Source: Lachnospiraceae bacterium | Lineage (GTDB): Bacteria > Bacillota > Clostridia > Lachnospirales > Lachnospiraceae | NCBI GenBank assembly: GCA_910575035.1 | Contig: CAJTDL010000013.1 | Location: 1 to 64,000, forward strand | DNA: 64,000 nt | Direction: 5' to 3' | Shown here: in pieces, positions 50,578-59,601 of the stretch | How positions within the stretch are numbered: the first letter of the stretch is position 1 | Layout of the letters: every line of letters begins with the position of its first letter | Position numbers and translations under genes: made by a program | The notes under the pieces: generated by a model | Seen by the model: the letters and a program-made list of their open reading frames with translations, nothing else | Databases searched by the model: none | What the model was told of the DNA's origin: nothing

Positions 50578-50709
50578 ACTTTATCCTCCTTTCCTGATAG
50601 ATTATTTATTATATGACCCCTTTCAGGGCCCTATAACCAAAACCCATATCGCATTGCCGCATCAGCCCTGCGATAATATGCCCTTTCTTCTATAACTATG
50701 GCTCCATCA

Positions 50710-51567
50710 TTATTTTGGTTCCATCATTTTGGTAACCCGTGCTGCCACATCTGAACTCATGGCTCCCAGGATCTTGCTTCTGGCGTCTGTATCCATATTC
50801 TGCAGGATCTTTACCACCAGCTGCAGGTCGTCTGTCATAGCTTCCATAATGGCCGCTGCCTGTTTGGGCTTCATCTCCGCATAAGTAGTGGCATATTCAC
50901 TGACCTGGCCGTCAGACTCCTGCTGCTGCACCACCTGCTTATACAGCACCTCTGCGTTGGCAGGGTCTATGCTCTCATAGTAAGCCCTATATTCTGATAT
51001 ATCGGGCGCATTTTCATTAAACACAACATCTTTATAAAATTCTGTCTTCTCTTCTTCAAACTCAGACTGCTTGGCCTCAAATTCCCGCAGCCGTTCCACC
51101 TCTGCCTCCAGCTGGGCCACCTGGTCAGAATCGCCTTCTGTCTTTGACTGCTCATTTGCCAGCTCTACTTCCAGCTCCTTGATCCTGGCAATGGCATCGT
51201 CCAAGGTACTGTAGGGATATTGCGCATCTACCACTGGCGCGTCCCCTTCCTGGACCGTCTCCGGCAGGATTTTATTCAGGTAAGGAACATCCTTTAAAAT
51301 GGGATGGAGCACTGTGGAGCCAAAGCCTCCCACATCCATCTTGATCACTAAAGCTAGGATTGCCAGCCATATTGCGATAAAGACAATGGTTGCTGCCGCT
51401 ACTGCAATTTTGCTGCCGCCGCTTTCTTCCTCATCCGGCGCATCCTCCTGCATTTTCTTTTTGTTTTTCTTTTCTTCCTTCTTTTTGGCCCTTTCAGCCT
51501 TTTTCCGAGCCTTTTTATCCAGAGCCTCGGTTCCCTCCTGGGCTTGCTCTAATGCTTCCTCTGGCAT
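50710..51567 (-). CDS. MotE/YlxF-like protein with MgtE-N-type tail
   Basis: About 285 residues: a Lys/Ala/Glu-rich cytoplasmic head (KKARKKAERAKKKEEKKNKKK), one membrane helix (IAVAAATIVFIAIWLAILALVI), a coiled coil (about 120-190) and a C-terminal MgtE N-like helical domain (YATTYAEMKPKQAAAIMEAMTDDLQLVVKILQNMDTDARSKILGAMSSDVAARVTKMM). This is the layout of MotE/FlbB-type stator chaperones encoded after fliJ. ATG 51567 is preferred over a GTG at 51579. Confidence 0.8.
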   Translation of the reverse strand: MPEEALEQAQEGTEALDKKARKKAERAKKKEEKKNKKKMQEDAPDEEESGGSKIAVAAATIVFIAIWLAILALVIKMDVGGFGSTVLHPILKDVPYLNKILPETVQEGDAPVVDAQYPYSTLDDAIARIKELEVELANEQSKTEGDSDQVAQLEAEVERLREFEAKQSEFEEEKTEFYKDVVFNENAPDISEYRAYYESIDPANAEVLYKQVVQQQESDGQVSEYATTYAEMKPKQAAAIMEAMTDDLQLVVKILQNMDTDARSKILGAMSSDVAARVTKMMEPK

Positions 51568-51580
51568 ATGGTCCACCACC

Positions 51581-52027
51581 TTACTCTTCTACATGATTGT
51601 GGGTAAAGCTTACAAGCTCATCCACTTCCTTGCTTTCTTCCTTCAGCAGCTCCTTCTTGAATCCGTCAAAAGCCTTTTCCTTCAGGATCTCATGGGTCTT
51701 GCGCTCAATCATCACTTCCTGCAGGCGCGCCCTGGCGCTTTCCACATTCCGTTCTGCCACATGGACAGCAAGGGTCTGGTTACGGATGGTGCCTTTCATC
51801 ACATCTATGGCTGTCCGGTTCACCTTAATCTCCCGTATATCCAGCCGGTCTTCCACCAGCTCCTTGGCACGCTGCTCATACCCGGCCTTCCTGCGGTTCA
51901 GCTCTGCAAGCCTCTCCTCTTCCTGGCTCAGCCTGGCGGCTGCAGCGGAAAAATTTGTCTTGGCCTGATCCTCCAGCTTTGACTTTACATCCAGAATATT
52001 CTGCATCTTATACGCAAACTTTACCAT
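51581..52027 (-). CDS. fliJ: Flagellar export protein FliJ
   Basis: 148 residues, almost entirely an antiparallel coiled coil (MVKFAYKMQNILDVKSKLEDQAKTNFSAAAARLSQEEERLAEL and ERNVESARARLQEVMIERKTHEILKEKAF). FliJ is the stalk of the FliI ATPase and couples it to FlhA. The gene order fliI-fliJ is normal. Confidence 0.88.
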   Translation of the reverse strand: MVKFAYKMQNILDVKSKLEDQAKTNFSAAAARLSQEEERLAELNRRKAGYEQRAKELVEDRLDIREIKVNRTAIDVMKGTIRNQTLAVHVAERNVESARARLQEVMIERKTHEILKEKAFDGFKKELLKEESKEVDELVSFTHNHVEE

Positions 52028-52126
52028 TGTGACCTTTCTCCATTCCTTCCCTTATTAAGCCGGCGCCTGACATCCAGGAATGCCTCCATCCTCCTCTATC
52101 CATGCTGCGCCCTCTTAGCCCCCCTA

Positions 52127-53431
52127 TCAAAACAGGCCTTCCAAAGCCTCTAAGATCTCCTCAAAAGAAAATTTATCATGGGTACGCTGCAGCAAAAATT
52201 CATTTACTGCATCTATTTTCTCAATAGCATAATCTATATTTTTATTGGAGCCCTTTTTATATGCCCCAATATTAATCAAATCCTCTGCCTCCTGATAAGT
52301 GGCCAGCACGTTTTTCAGATTGCCGGACGCCTCCTTATGCCGATCATCCACAATGGTGCTCATTACACGGGAAATGCTCTGGAGCACATCAATTGCCGGA
52401 TAATGGTTTTTATGGGCAAGCTTCCTGTCCAGCATGATATGGCCATCCAGGATGCTCCGCGCCGTGTCCGTAATCGGCTCATTAAAGTCATCCCCATCCA
52501 CCAGTACCGTGTACAGGCCAGTAATGGATCCTTTATCCGAATTGCCTGACCGCTCTAGGAGCTTAGGCATCTCAGAATATACGCTGGGGGGATACCCCCT
52601 CGTCACTGGAGGCTCGCCTGACGCCAGGCCAATCTCCCGCTGCGCCATAGAAAAACGCGTTAGGGAATCCATCATCAGCAGCACATCCTTGCCCTGATCC
52701 CGGAAATACTCCGCAATCGCTGTCGCTGTCTTAGCGGCATTCCGGCGCAGCAGCGCTGGACGGTCAGAAGTGGCTACGATCACCACGGACCGGCGCATGC
52801 CTTCTTCTCCCATATCCCGTTCAATAAACTCCCGCACCTCCCTGCCGCGCTCGCCGATCAATGCAATCACATTGATATCTGCCTTCGTATTCCTGGCAAA
52901 CATGCCTAACAGGGTACTTTTCCCTACGCCGGATCCAGCAAAAATACCAATCCTCTGCCCTTTTCCCACAGTGATCAGCCCATCTACCGCTTTCACTCCC
53001 AAAGGAAGCACCTCATTAATAATAATCCGATCCATAGGGTCCGGCGGCGGCGCATCCACTGGATATTCCTGATGCAGATCAAGGGCACTGACATCGGTAG
53101 GCCTTCCCATACCATCTAAGGTATGCCCTAACAGCTCATCCCCCACATAAACAGACAAAGGATGTCCCGTATTCTCTACGATACATCCTACGCCCAGTCC
53201 CTCCACACTCTCATAAGGCATAAGAAGCAGTCTTTTATCACGAAACCCCACTACTTCCGCCATAATAGATATATCTTTTTTTTGGTCAATAATAATACGG
53301 CACAAGTCATTCAGCTTTGCATTGGGGCCTACAGACTCAATCGTAAGGCCTACGATCTTCACCACTTTCCCCAGTTGCCTATAATAATTTTGTTCTGCTA
53401 ATTGATAGTATTTATCTAAATTATATGCCAC
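52127..53431 (-). CDS. fliI: Flagellar export ATPase FliI
   Basis: 434 residues, F1-beta-like. Walker A is FAGSGVGKSTLLG near residue 168 and Walker B DVLLMMDSLTRFSMAQREIGLASGEPP; the N-terminus carries the beta-barrel (VVKIVGLTIESVGPNAKLNDLC). It forms a hexamer under the export gate with FliH and FliJ. Confidence 0.96.
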   Translation of the reverse strand: MAYNLDKYYQLAEQNYYRQLGKVVKIVGLTIESVGPNAKLNDLCRIIIDQKKDISIMAEVVGFRDKRLLLMPYESVEGLGVGCIVENTGHPLSVYVGDELLGHTLDGMGRPTDVSALDLHQEYPVDAPPPDPMDRIIINEVLPLGVKAVDGLITVGKGQRIGIFAGSGVGKSTLLGMFARNTKADINVIALIGERGREVREFIERDMGEEGMRRSVVIVATSDRPALLRRNAAKTATAIAEYFRDQGKDVLLMMDSLTRFSMAQREIGLASGEPPVTRGYPPSVYSEMPKLLERSGNSDKGSITGLYTVLVDGDDFNEPITDTARSILDGHIMLDRKLAHKNHYPAIDVLQSISRVMSTIVDDRHKEASGNLKNVLATYQEAEDLINIGAYKKGSNKNIDYAIEKIDAVNEFLLQRTHDKFSFEEILEALEGLF

Positions 53432-53443
53432 TTCTACTCATCC

Positions 53444-54253
53444 TCACAAACTTAATGACCGCAGTGCTTTTATAATGTTTTCAAGCTGGACGTCCGGGCC
53501 GCAGTCAAATATGCCAGAATCCGTCTCAATCATACATTGCCTTTCCCCCAAGGATGCATCTGCCATGACCTCCACCTTAACAGCGCCGCCAACCCGTTCT
53601 GTAATCTCGTCCTTATGGCCTTCTACAAACTCATAGTCCTTCAGGCTTACCCTGACTTGAAATTCCTTTGTTCCCTCAGTATTTAAAATAACTTTCTCAA
53701 TTAAATACACTAAAATTTCTTTTTTGTCATCAAACTGCACATGGAATACTTTCTCAAACACATCGGCAACCGCCCCTACCAGATAAGGCTCCAGTTCCTC
53801 TGTCTTCTGCCTGTAATCTGCTTCTAAGACCTGGCGCTGCTCCTCCAGCTGCTGCTGCCCTGCTGCAAGGGCGGCATTGGCCTTTGCCATGCCCTCTGCA
53901 AGGCCTTCCTCATATCCTTCCTTCCTGGCCTGAGCCCTCAGTTCCTCTGCCTGCCGCTTTGCCTCTGCCTGGATGGAATCCGCCTGTGCTTTTGCTGCTT
54001 CTATAGCCGCGTCAGCCTCTTCCTGCGCCTGATGAAGGAGCTCTTCCGGGGAAATTACTTCCTCCGGAGGGGCAACCTCCACCTGCTCTGCCTGCAGCCC
54101 TTCCACAAATCCGTCTGTTGACACCTGCACCATTTGCTGCAGCAGCTCCTGAAGCCGCGCGTCTATTTTTTGGTTGGAATTGATAATTCTGGCGTCGTTA
54201 TTTCCGGCAAGGATCTGCCTCTGCTTATACAAATTAGACAACGATCTCGTCAC
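53444..54253 (-). CDS. fliH: Flagellar export ATPase regulator FliH
   Basis: About 265-269 residues. The N-terminal third is followed by a long Ala/Glu/Gln coiled coil (LLHQAQEEADAAIEAAKAQADSIQAEAKRQAEEL) with Gly-x-x-x-Gly-like contacts (GYEEGLAEGMAKANAAL), then the FliI-binding C-terminal domain. Two starts are possible: GTG at 54253 and TTG at 54241 (MSNLYKQRQ), the latter matching a usual FliH opening. It overlaps fliG by up to 20 bases. Confidence 0.88.
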   Translation of the reverse strand: MTRSLSNLYKQRQILAGNNDARIINSNQKIDARLQELLQQMVQVSTDGFVEGLQAEQVEVAPPEEVISPEELLHQAQEEADAAIEAAKAQADSIQAEAKRQAEELRAQARKEGYEEGLAEGMAKANAALAAGQQQLEEQRQVLEADYRQKTEELEPYLVGAVADVFEKVFHVQFDDKKEILVYLIEKVILNTEGTKEFQVRVSLKDYEFVEGHKDEITERVGGAVKVEVMADASLGERQCMIETDSGIFDCGPDVQLENIIKALRSLSL

Positions 54254-55241
54254 CTCCGCCTCTGGAGATTACAATTTCTGCAGAATCCTCCAGCTTACGT
54301 ATGATACCAACAATCTTCTGCTGTGCTTCCTCAACATCCTTCATACGCACTGGGCCCATAAATTCCATATCCTCTTTGATCATAGCTGCCAAACGCTTTG
54401 ACAGGTTCTTGAAGATTGCATTCTGCACGTCTTCGTTGGCTGCCTTCAAAGCCACGCCCAAGTCATTGTTGTCCACATCACGCAGCACACGCTGTATAGC
54501 TCTGTCGTCCAGCAAGAGGATGTCTTCGAACACGAACATCTTCTTGCGGATCTCGTCTGCCAATTCTGGCTCTTCGATTTCCAGAGATTCCATAATATGC
54601 TTTTCGGTAGCACGGTCTACCGTATTCAAAATAGATACGATCGCATCCACGCCGCCCACGATAGTGTAATCCTGGTTTACCAAAGTTGAAAGCTTCCGTT
54701 CCAATACCCTCTCCACTTCCTTTATCACATCTGGCGACGTCCTGTCCATCAGCGCAATACGCTTTGCCACATCCGCCTGCTTCTCTGGAAGCAGGGCGCT
54801 CATAATCATAGACGCCTGGTTTGCTGATAAATAAGATAAAATCATCGCAATAGTCTGCGGGTGCTCATCCTGTATAAAGTTCAAAAGCTGAGCTGGGTCT
54901 GTCTTACGCACAAACTCGAAAGGGCGTACCTGCAAAGATGCTGTCAGCTTGGAGATCACGCCCTGCGCCTTCTCTTCGCCCAAAGCTTTCTCCAACAGCT
55001 CCTTGGCGTATCCGATACCGCCTTCTGCTATGTACTGCTGTGCCAGGCAAACCTGGTAAAACTCATTTAAAACATCTTCCTTAACCTGAGGAGATATACT
55101 TCTGGTATTGGCAATTTCCAATGTCAGCTCCTCAATCTCCTCTTCTTTTAAATGCTTAAAGATCGAGGAAGATTTTTCCGGTCCTAAAGCAATCAGCAAA
55201 ATCGCCGCTTTTTGAACGCCATTATACTCTTCGCTTGCCAT
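54234..55241 (-). CDS. fliG: Flagellar motor switch protein FliG
   Basis: 335 residues from ATG 55241 (MASEEYNGVQKAAILLIALG). Family marks are the FliF-binding N domain, the EHPQTIAMILSYL motif of the middle domain and the C-terminal torque helix, FEDILLLDDRAIQRVLRDVDNNDLGVALKAANEDVQNAIFKNLSKRLAAMIKEDMEFMGPVRMKDVEEAQQKIV. Charged residues for stator contact are present. It begins four bases after the fliF stop. Confidence 0.96.
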   Translation of the reverse strand: MASEEYNGVQKAAILLIALGPEKSSSIFKHLKEEEIEELTLEIANTRSISPQVKEDVLNEFYQVCLAQQYIAEGGIGYAKELLEKALGEEKAQGVISKLTASLQVRPFEFVRKTDPAQLLNFIQDEHPQTIAMILSYLSANQASMIMSALLPEKQADVAKRIALMDRTSPDVIKEVERVLERKLSTLVNQDYTIVGGVDAIVSILNTVDRATEKHIMESLEIEEPELADEIRKKMFVFEDILLLDDRAIQRVLRDVDNNDLGVALKAANEDVQNAIFKNLSKRLAAMIKEDMEFMGPVRMKDVEEAQQKIVGIIRKLEDSAEIVISRGGGDEIVV

Positions 55242-55245
55242 AACT

Positions 55246-56862
55246 CTATTTCCACTCCTCATTCAACCAATTTCGAAGCAGCGATGCCACTGCCTCTGGG
55301 TTCTCATCTACAAACTTCTCTATCATTACACGGGTCTCAGACTTCTCAGAAAATCCAATATCTTCCAAAGACTCTTCCTCTGCTTCCTTCGTAGTAGCCA
55401 ACAGGGACTCTACGGAAAGCTCCGGCTCTGGCTCCACCACCTGCTCTTCCTTCCGGGTGCTGCGGAATACCACATAGCCCAACATCAGCATAATCAGCAG
55501 TGCGATAGCCACCGGCAGATAATCAAAGAAGAAGCTCTGCCCGCTGCTGTCAGAATACTCAAAGAATGGAATCTCATACACTACTACCTTGATGTTATCC
55601 TCTGGGAACCCAGTTGCCCTAGCCACCATCTGCACAAGATCCTGATCCACATCCAGCTTCACCCTTTCGCGGTTCTGCGCCACAAATTCATCGAAGGTCA
55701 TATCATCCAGCTCGCCGCTCGCCCGCAGCGTATCCTCATAATAGTACCGATGCTGGTTGGCAACCACTGCCATGGAAGAGGTATCATAGTCTACATTCCC
55801 TACGCCCCCGTTGCTCTCTGTGATCTCCTCGCTGGTGTTATACTTCTCATTTGTTTCAGAAATCGTCTGGCTGGAGCCTGCATTATCCGGCATTACATAT
55901 GTAGTATCGTCTTCCCCATTGGTGTCTGTTCCTGGGACATCGCCAACGCCGCCTGAACTCTCCTCGTCATACTGCCTCCGCTCCGCCACCGGGCCGTGAT
56001 CCTCGTCCCCATCCACATACCACCTGTGGTTTGTAACCCTCTGCTCGTCAAAATTCACGTTCAGGTTCAGCCCAACGGAAACGGTGTCGTATACATTCGT
56101 GCCCAGCACCACGTCCTTTACCTGGCTCTTTACCATATTCTCTGCCTTGGCCTTATAAGACAGCTGGGAACTTGCGCCGCTTATGGCTGTGGCGGAATCG
56201 CCTCCTGTAAACAATACATTCCCGGCTGTGTCCATAATGGAAATATCATCTGTGCTGTCATTCCCAATAGCTGTGGAAATCCATTTTGCCAGGCCGCCTG
56301 CCATGTCCTCATCCATCTCGCCAGACAGCGATAAGCTAATTGCCGCATAGGAATCTTCATTCAATGCCAGCACCGTGCCGTCGTCCACCGGAAGGTTCAG
56401 GTTCACTGTAGCCCCCTTGATCATGTCCAGCTTCGTCAGCTGCTCCTCTAACTGTTTTTCCAAATAAAGCTGGTAGCGTTTCGTCTTATCAGCCTCTGTG
56501 TTGCTGAGCCCGCCCTCAAATACATTGTTCAGGTCATACGAAGAAGCCGGGATGCCATTCTTTCCCAGCAAGATCGCCGCATTGGCCTCATCTTGTGCAC
56601 GGACCTGAAAATTCAGCCCGTCACTGGAAACCTCGAAATAAATGCCCTCGCCCTGCAGCAGTTCTTTCACCTCTGCCGCTTCCTTCGTGTCCTCGCAGCT
56701 TCTGATCGGCACCATCGTAGGCGTTGTCAATATTTTAACAACAATTGCCATTGCCACTACAAAAAAAACTGCAATGCTTGCAATCAGCGTTTTTTGCTTT
56801 ACTGAAAACTTTCCCCACCACTCTAGCACCTTTTTAGGGATGCCTTGTATTCTTTCCTGCAT
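55246..56862 (-). CDS. fliF: Flagellar MS-ring protein FliF
   Basis: About 538 residues from ATG 56862, with GGAGAG four bases upstream. An N-terminal membrane helix (LIASIAVFFVVAMAIVVKIL), YscJ-like ring domains (residues about 50-220, with NGIPASSYDLNNVFEG and YQLYLEKQLEEQLTKLDMIKGATVNLNLP) and a second membrane helix near 445-465 precede the FliG-binding tail (KFVDENPEAVASLLRNWLNEEWK). The MS ring nucleates the whole organelle. Confidence 0.95.
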   Translation of the reverse strand: MQERIQGIPKKVLEWWGKFSVKQKTLIASIAVFFVVAMAIVVKILTTPTMVPIRSCEDTKEAAEVKELLQGEGIYFEVSSDGLNFQVRAQDEANAAILLGKNGIPASSYDLNNVFEGGLSNTEADKTKRYQLYLEKQLEEQLTKLDMIKGATVNLNLPVDDGTVLALNEDSYAAISLSLSGEMDEDMAGGLAKWISTAIGNDSTDDISIMDTAGNVLFTGGDSATAISGASSQLSYKAKAENMVKSQVKDVVLGTNVYDTVSVGLNLNVNFDEQRVTNHRWYVDGDEDHGPVAERRQYDEESSGGVGDVPGTDTNGEDDTTYVMPDNAGSSQTISETNEKYNTSEEITESNGGVGNVDYDTSSMAVVANQHRYYYEDTLRASGELDDMTFDEFVAQNRERVKLDVDQDLVQMVARATGFPEDNIKVVVYEIPFFEYSDSSGQSFFFDYLPVAIALLIMLMLGYVVFRSTRKEEQVVEPEPELSVESLLATTKEAEEESLEDIGFSEKSETRVMIEKFVDENPEAVASLLRNWLNEEWK

Positions 56863-56924
56863 GTGTCTCTCCACCCGTTCTTTACAAATCTTGGATTATC
56901 CGTCCTATGCGCTGCAGATTCCTC

Positions 56925-57236
56925 TTAAATCTGCATATTCATAAGTTCCTTATAAGCATCTAAAACCTTGTCTCTGACTGCGATTGTATAGTTCAGGGCA
57001 ATATCTGCCTTCTCCTGAACCGCCATCAGCGTATGGGGATTAGTAGAATAGCCCAACATAAACTCCATTTCCGCCTCTTCTACCTTATTCTGCAGGTAAT
57101 TGGCCTCATTGACCATATCCATGGCAGACTGGAGCACATTGTCAAAGCTTTTGTCCTCCACCTGAACCTGCTGGCTGGCTTCAATGGCATTCCTAAGATA
57201 CTCCGATGTCACATCGTGCAGTGCTGTTATATCCAT
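56925..57236 (-). CDS. fliE: Flagellar hook-basal body protein FliE
   Basis: 103 residues; SFDNVLQSAMDMVNEANYLQNKVEEAEMEFMLGYSTNPHTLMAVQEKADIALNYTIAVRDKVLDAYKELMNMQI is the full FliE pattern. ATG 57236 follows GGAGG by nine bases; a TTG two codons earlier is inside that spacing. FliE joins the MS ring to the rod. Confidence 0.94.
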   Translation of the reverse strand: MDITALHDVTSEYLRNAIEASQQVQVEDKSFDNVLQSAMDMVNEANYLQNKVEEAEMEFMLGYSTNPHTLMAVQEKADIALNYTIAVRDKVLDAYKELMNMQI

Positions 57237-57262
57237 TCTCAATAGCCTCCTCTTATCTTAAC

Positions 57263-57703
57263 CTATTTACCAAGCTCTAAGCCTTTTAAAGCCATGGCCT
57301 TACTGGTCTCAAAAGCTGTGATATTCGCCTCATAGGATCGGCTGGCGTCAATCATATTGGTCATTTCTGTTATTATATTCACATTCGGGTAGGAAACATA
57401 CCCATTTTCGTCCGCATCCGGATGGGATGGGTCATACTTCATAACAAAATCTGTGCTGGTATCCTCGCTGATCTCTGATACCTTTACCCCATTCCCCATG
57501 TAGCCCCGGCGGGCATTGCTCAGATATTTGCTGAATGGCGTCACCTGCTTCTCTGTGAACGTCACAATCTTACGCCTATAGGGCGTGCCGTCTTCTGTCC
57601 TTGTGGTTGTCACATTTGCCACATTCTGCGAAATCACGTCCATACGGAACCGCTGTGCAGTCATGCCAGATGTGTTAATGTTAAATGACTGAAATAATGA
57701 CAT
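57263..57703 (-). CDS. flgC: Flagellar rod protein FlgC
   Basis: 146 residues from ATG 57703 with GGGAGG upstream. MSLFQSFNINTSGMTAQRFRMDVISQNVANVTTTRTEDGTPYRRK is the rod-family opening, and VNIITEMTNMIDASRSYEANITAFETSKAMALKGLELGK the closing helix that self-assembles in the rod. It lies between flgB and fliE. Confidence 0.95.
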   Translation of the reverse strand: MSLFQSFNINTSGMTAQRFRMDVISQNVANVTTTRTEDGTPYRRKIVTFTEKQVTPFSKYLSNARRGYMGNGVKVSEISEDTSTDFVMKYDPSHPDADENGYVSYPNVNIITEMTNMIDASRSYEANITAFETSKAMALKGLELGK

Positions 57704-57735
57704 ATTCTTGCCTCCCATTTTATGTATTGCGCTTA

Positions 57736-58125
57736 TTATTTAATCACACTTTTTGTTCTCTGAAATTCCTTGGTCATACAATCCACCAAAGCATTATACT
57801 TGATCCTGTTGGAAATCAGCTCGCCATATTCCTGCTCTGGATCCACATTATTCTTATCCAGACGGTAGGAATAGTCCTCTGCATCTGTATAGGTCCTTGC
57901 ATTCAACTGGCTCAGATCCAGGCCGCTGACCTTCTCATCCAAAGAAACATACTTGAACCTAGAGAGCTCTCTGCGAAGAGTGCCTTCAAAATCCACTTCC
58001 TGCCGTTTATAGCCTGGCGTACTCTGATTTGCAATATTATTACTGATTGCCGTGTTACGCTGCCATGATGCGTTGGCTGCTTTATTTAGCACATCGACAT
58101 AATCATAAATCCCGCTGGTTAACAT
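57736..58125 (-). CDS. flgB: Flagellar rod protein FlgB
   Basis: 129 residues. ANASWQRNTAISNNIANQSTPGYKRQEVDFEGTLRREL is the diagnostic N-terminal part and DPEQEYGELISNRIKYNALVDCMTKEFQRTKSVIK the C-terminal helix. It is the first gene of the flagellar operon, with AAGGAG eight bases before the ATG. The promoter at 58299-58327 leaves a leader of about 165 bases. Confidence 0.95.
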   Translation of the reverse strand: MLTSGIYDYVDVLNKAANASWQRNTAISNNIANQSTPGYKRQEVDFEGTLRRELSRFKYVSLDEKVSGLDLSQLNARTYTDAEDYSYRLDKNNVDPEQEYGELISNRIKYNALVDCMTKEFQRTKSVIK

Positions 58126-58365
58126 GATATTGCTCCTTCCATCTATCTATACTTTCTATTTTGCACTCTTCATTTCCTACAAAGCTCCTGGTAAATAAGC
58201 CTTCACGGGCTATAGGCCCGATTGCCTTATGAACTTTTGCATAATGCCCTCCAGCATTCTGTTTTGGCACAAAAATTAAAAAAAGGCTTTACTTTACTAT
58301 ATTATAATTATCTCATTAATAATGCAAGTATTTTTTGTTTTTTCTTCTATATTTTTCTCTTCATA
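58126..58365 (-). promoter_or_regulatory. Flagellar operon promoter and structured leader
   Basis: On the minus strand, TTGCAT (58322-58327), 17 bases and TAATAT (58299-58304, overlapping a TATAAT) form a sigma-A-like promoter. The leader contains CGGGC-CTATA-GCCCG and several GGA motifs (CTGGAGGG, CAGGAGC, TAGGAAA), which could be CsrA sites. I could not match a known riboswitch. Promoter confidence is moderate and leader regulation is speculative. Confidence 0.55.
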
Positions 58366-58506
58366 TTACATTCACGGCCTGTAAGCCGCCTATAGCAACA
58401 ATTCGGGGTGATATTTGATTTTTCTCTATAAGAACCGCCCCTCACTCCTATATCATGTTCTCACAGGGTACCCAGTTTACCACATCCCTGAGCCATGAAC
58501 AGTAAC
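58366..58506. repeat. Dispersed structured repeat, copy 2
   Basis: Shares long blocks with the copy at 45766-45910, for example CATAGCAACAATTCGGGG-like TATAGCAACAATTCGGGG, CGCCCCTCACTCCT and CCTGAGCCATGAA-AGTAAC. The central stem keeps pairing through a C-to-T change that turns a C-G into a U-G pair, with one extra mismatch. It lies between the codY terminator and the flagellar promoter. Confidence 0.75.
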
Positions 58507-58559
58507 CTTATCATTCCATACCCCCTATCCAGTTTCTGGAAAACAGCAGTGGAACACAC

Positions 58560-58606
58560 AAAAAGAGAACCCATAGATTTTAAACGATTCTATAAATTCC
58601 CTTTTT
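58560..58606 (-). terminator. Terminator of codY
   Basis: An 18-bp stem with G-U pairs (arms 58589-58606 and 58560-58577) about 25 bases after the codY stop; the pairing includes an A-run on the 5' side and a T-run on the 3' side. Confidence 0.75.
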
Positions 58607-58630
58607 TGTAAAATAACTAAGTCCCTTTAG

Positions 58631-59413
58631 TTATATTATATTCTGCTTTTTTACCTTATCCAGTTCATCAAATACCACATCATTGAGAACCTTAATGTAT
58701 GTGCCCTTCATTCCGGAAGACCTGGACTCGATAACGCCTGCGCTCTCAAACTTCCGCAGGGCATTCACAATCACGCTCCTGGTAATCCCCACCCGGTCTG
58801 CGATCTTGCTCGCTACCAGAATGCCTTCCTTACCATCCATCTCATCGAAGATATGGGTAATTGCTTCCAGCTCGGAGAAAGAAAGGGTGCTGATGGCTGA
58901 TTTTACAATCTGCAGCTTCCGGTTCTCCTCTGCGCTTTCCTCATTGACAGAACGCATCATCTCCAATCCAACTACTGTGGTGCCATACTCGCTTAAGATA
59001 ATATCGTCAATGTTGTACTGCCGCTCCAGGCGGTATACAAACAATGTGCCCAGCCGCTCGCCCGCAATGTCAATGGGCGTAATGATAGCCCGGTAGTCCT
59101 CTACCTCTTCCAAAACAAAACCCAGCGTCTCCAAATTGACATTTTCCTTCGTGGACAAAATCCCCAGAAGGCGCTCATTCAGCAGCTGATCAATAAACCC
59201 TCCTACCTCATCGGCAATCAATTCCCGAACTCCCTCTGCCGTATTACCTCTGCTGGCTCCCAGCACTTTCCCCTTCTTGCTGATAACCAGGATGTTGGAA
59301 TCCAGGATCTCTGTCAAAACCTCGCATATATCATTAAAGACTACCTTTGAGGAGTTGTTATTATGCAGCAACTTGTTGATCTTCCTGGTCTTATCTAATA
59401 GTTGGACACTCAT
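58631..59413 (-). CDS. codY: Global nutrient-sensing repressor CodY
   Basis: 260 residues. An N-terminal GAF domain (about 1-155) binds branched-chain amino acids: LLDKTRKINKLL, SNILVISKKGKVLGAS, ENVNLETLGFVLEEVEDYRAIITPIDIAGERLGTLFVYR. The C-terminal winged HTH contains EGILVASKIADRVGITRSVIVNALRKFESAGVIESRSSGMKGTYIKV. CodY represses many adaptive genes, including motility genes in several Firmicutes. It is encoded just upstream of the flagellar operon but ends in its own terminator. Confidence 0.97.
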   Translation of the reverse strand: MSVQLLDKTRKINKLLHNNNSSKVVFNDICEVLTEILDSNILVISKKGKVLGASRGNTAEGVRELIADEVGGFIDQLLNERLLGILSTKENVNLETLGFVLEEVEDYRAIITPIDIAGERLGTLFVYRLERQYNIDDIILSEYGTTVVGLEMMRSVNEESAEENRKLQIVKSAISTLSFSELEAITHIFDEMDGKEGILVASKIADRVGITRSVIVNALRKFESAGVIESRSSGMKGTYIKVLNDVVFDELDKVKKQNII

Positions 59414-59522
59414 AATATACCTCCTCCCCAGATGCCCTGCCTACAGCCTCGCCGTCTACAGCAGCAACTGATGCTGGCTATGAATCGTACCTTCCGACTC
59501 CACTCTTTGGTAACTGTCTTGC

Positions 59523-59551
59523 ATTTTATCACATTTTCCTAAAAAATTCAA
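59523..59551 (-). promoter_or_regulatory. Sigma-A promoter of codY
   Basis: On the minus strand TTGAAT (59546-59551), 17 bases and TAAAAT (59523-59528) lie about 110 bases before the codY start. The ribosome site GGGGAGGAGG precedes the ATG. Confidence 0.65.
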
Positions 59552-59601
59552 CAACTTTCTATCTTATTTGTTTTTTTCTCCAAACCTATTTCGTTATCAA
59601 A

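Noticed and set aside
58126-58290. c-di-GMP riboswitch before flgB
   Set aside because: Expected from related Clostridia, but the conserved GACGCAAAGC-type core was not found in the leader.
59523-59551. CodY box (AATTTTCWGAAAATT) in the codY promoter
   Set aside because: The best match, TTTTTTAGGAAAATG, differs at five of 15 positions, too weak to call autoregulation.
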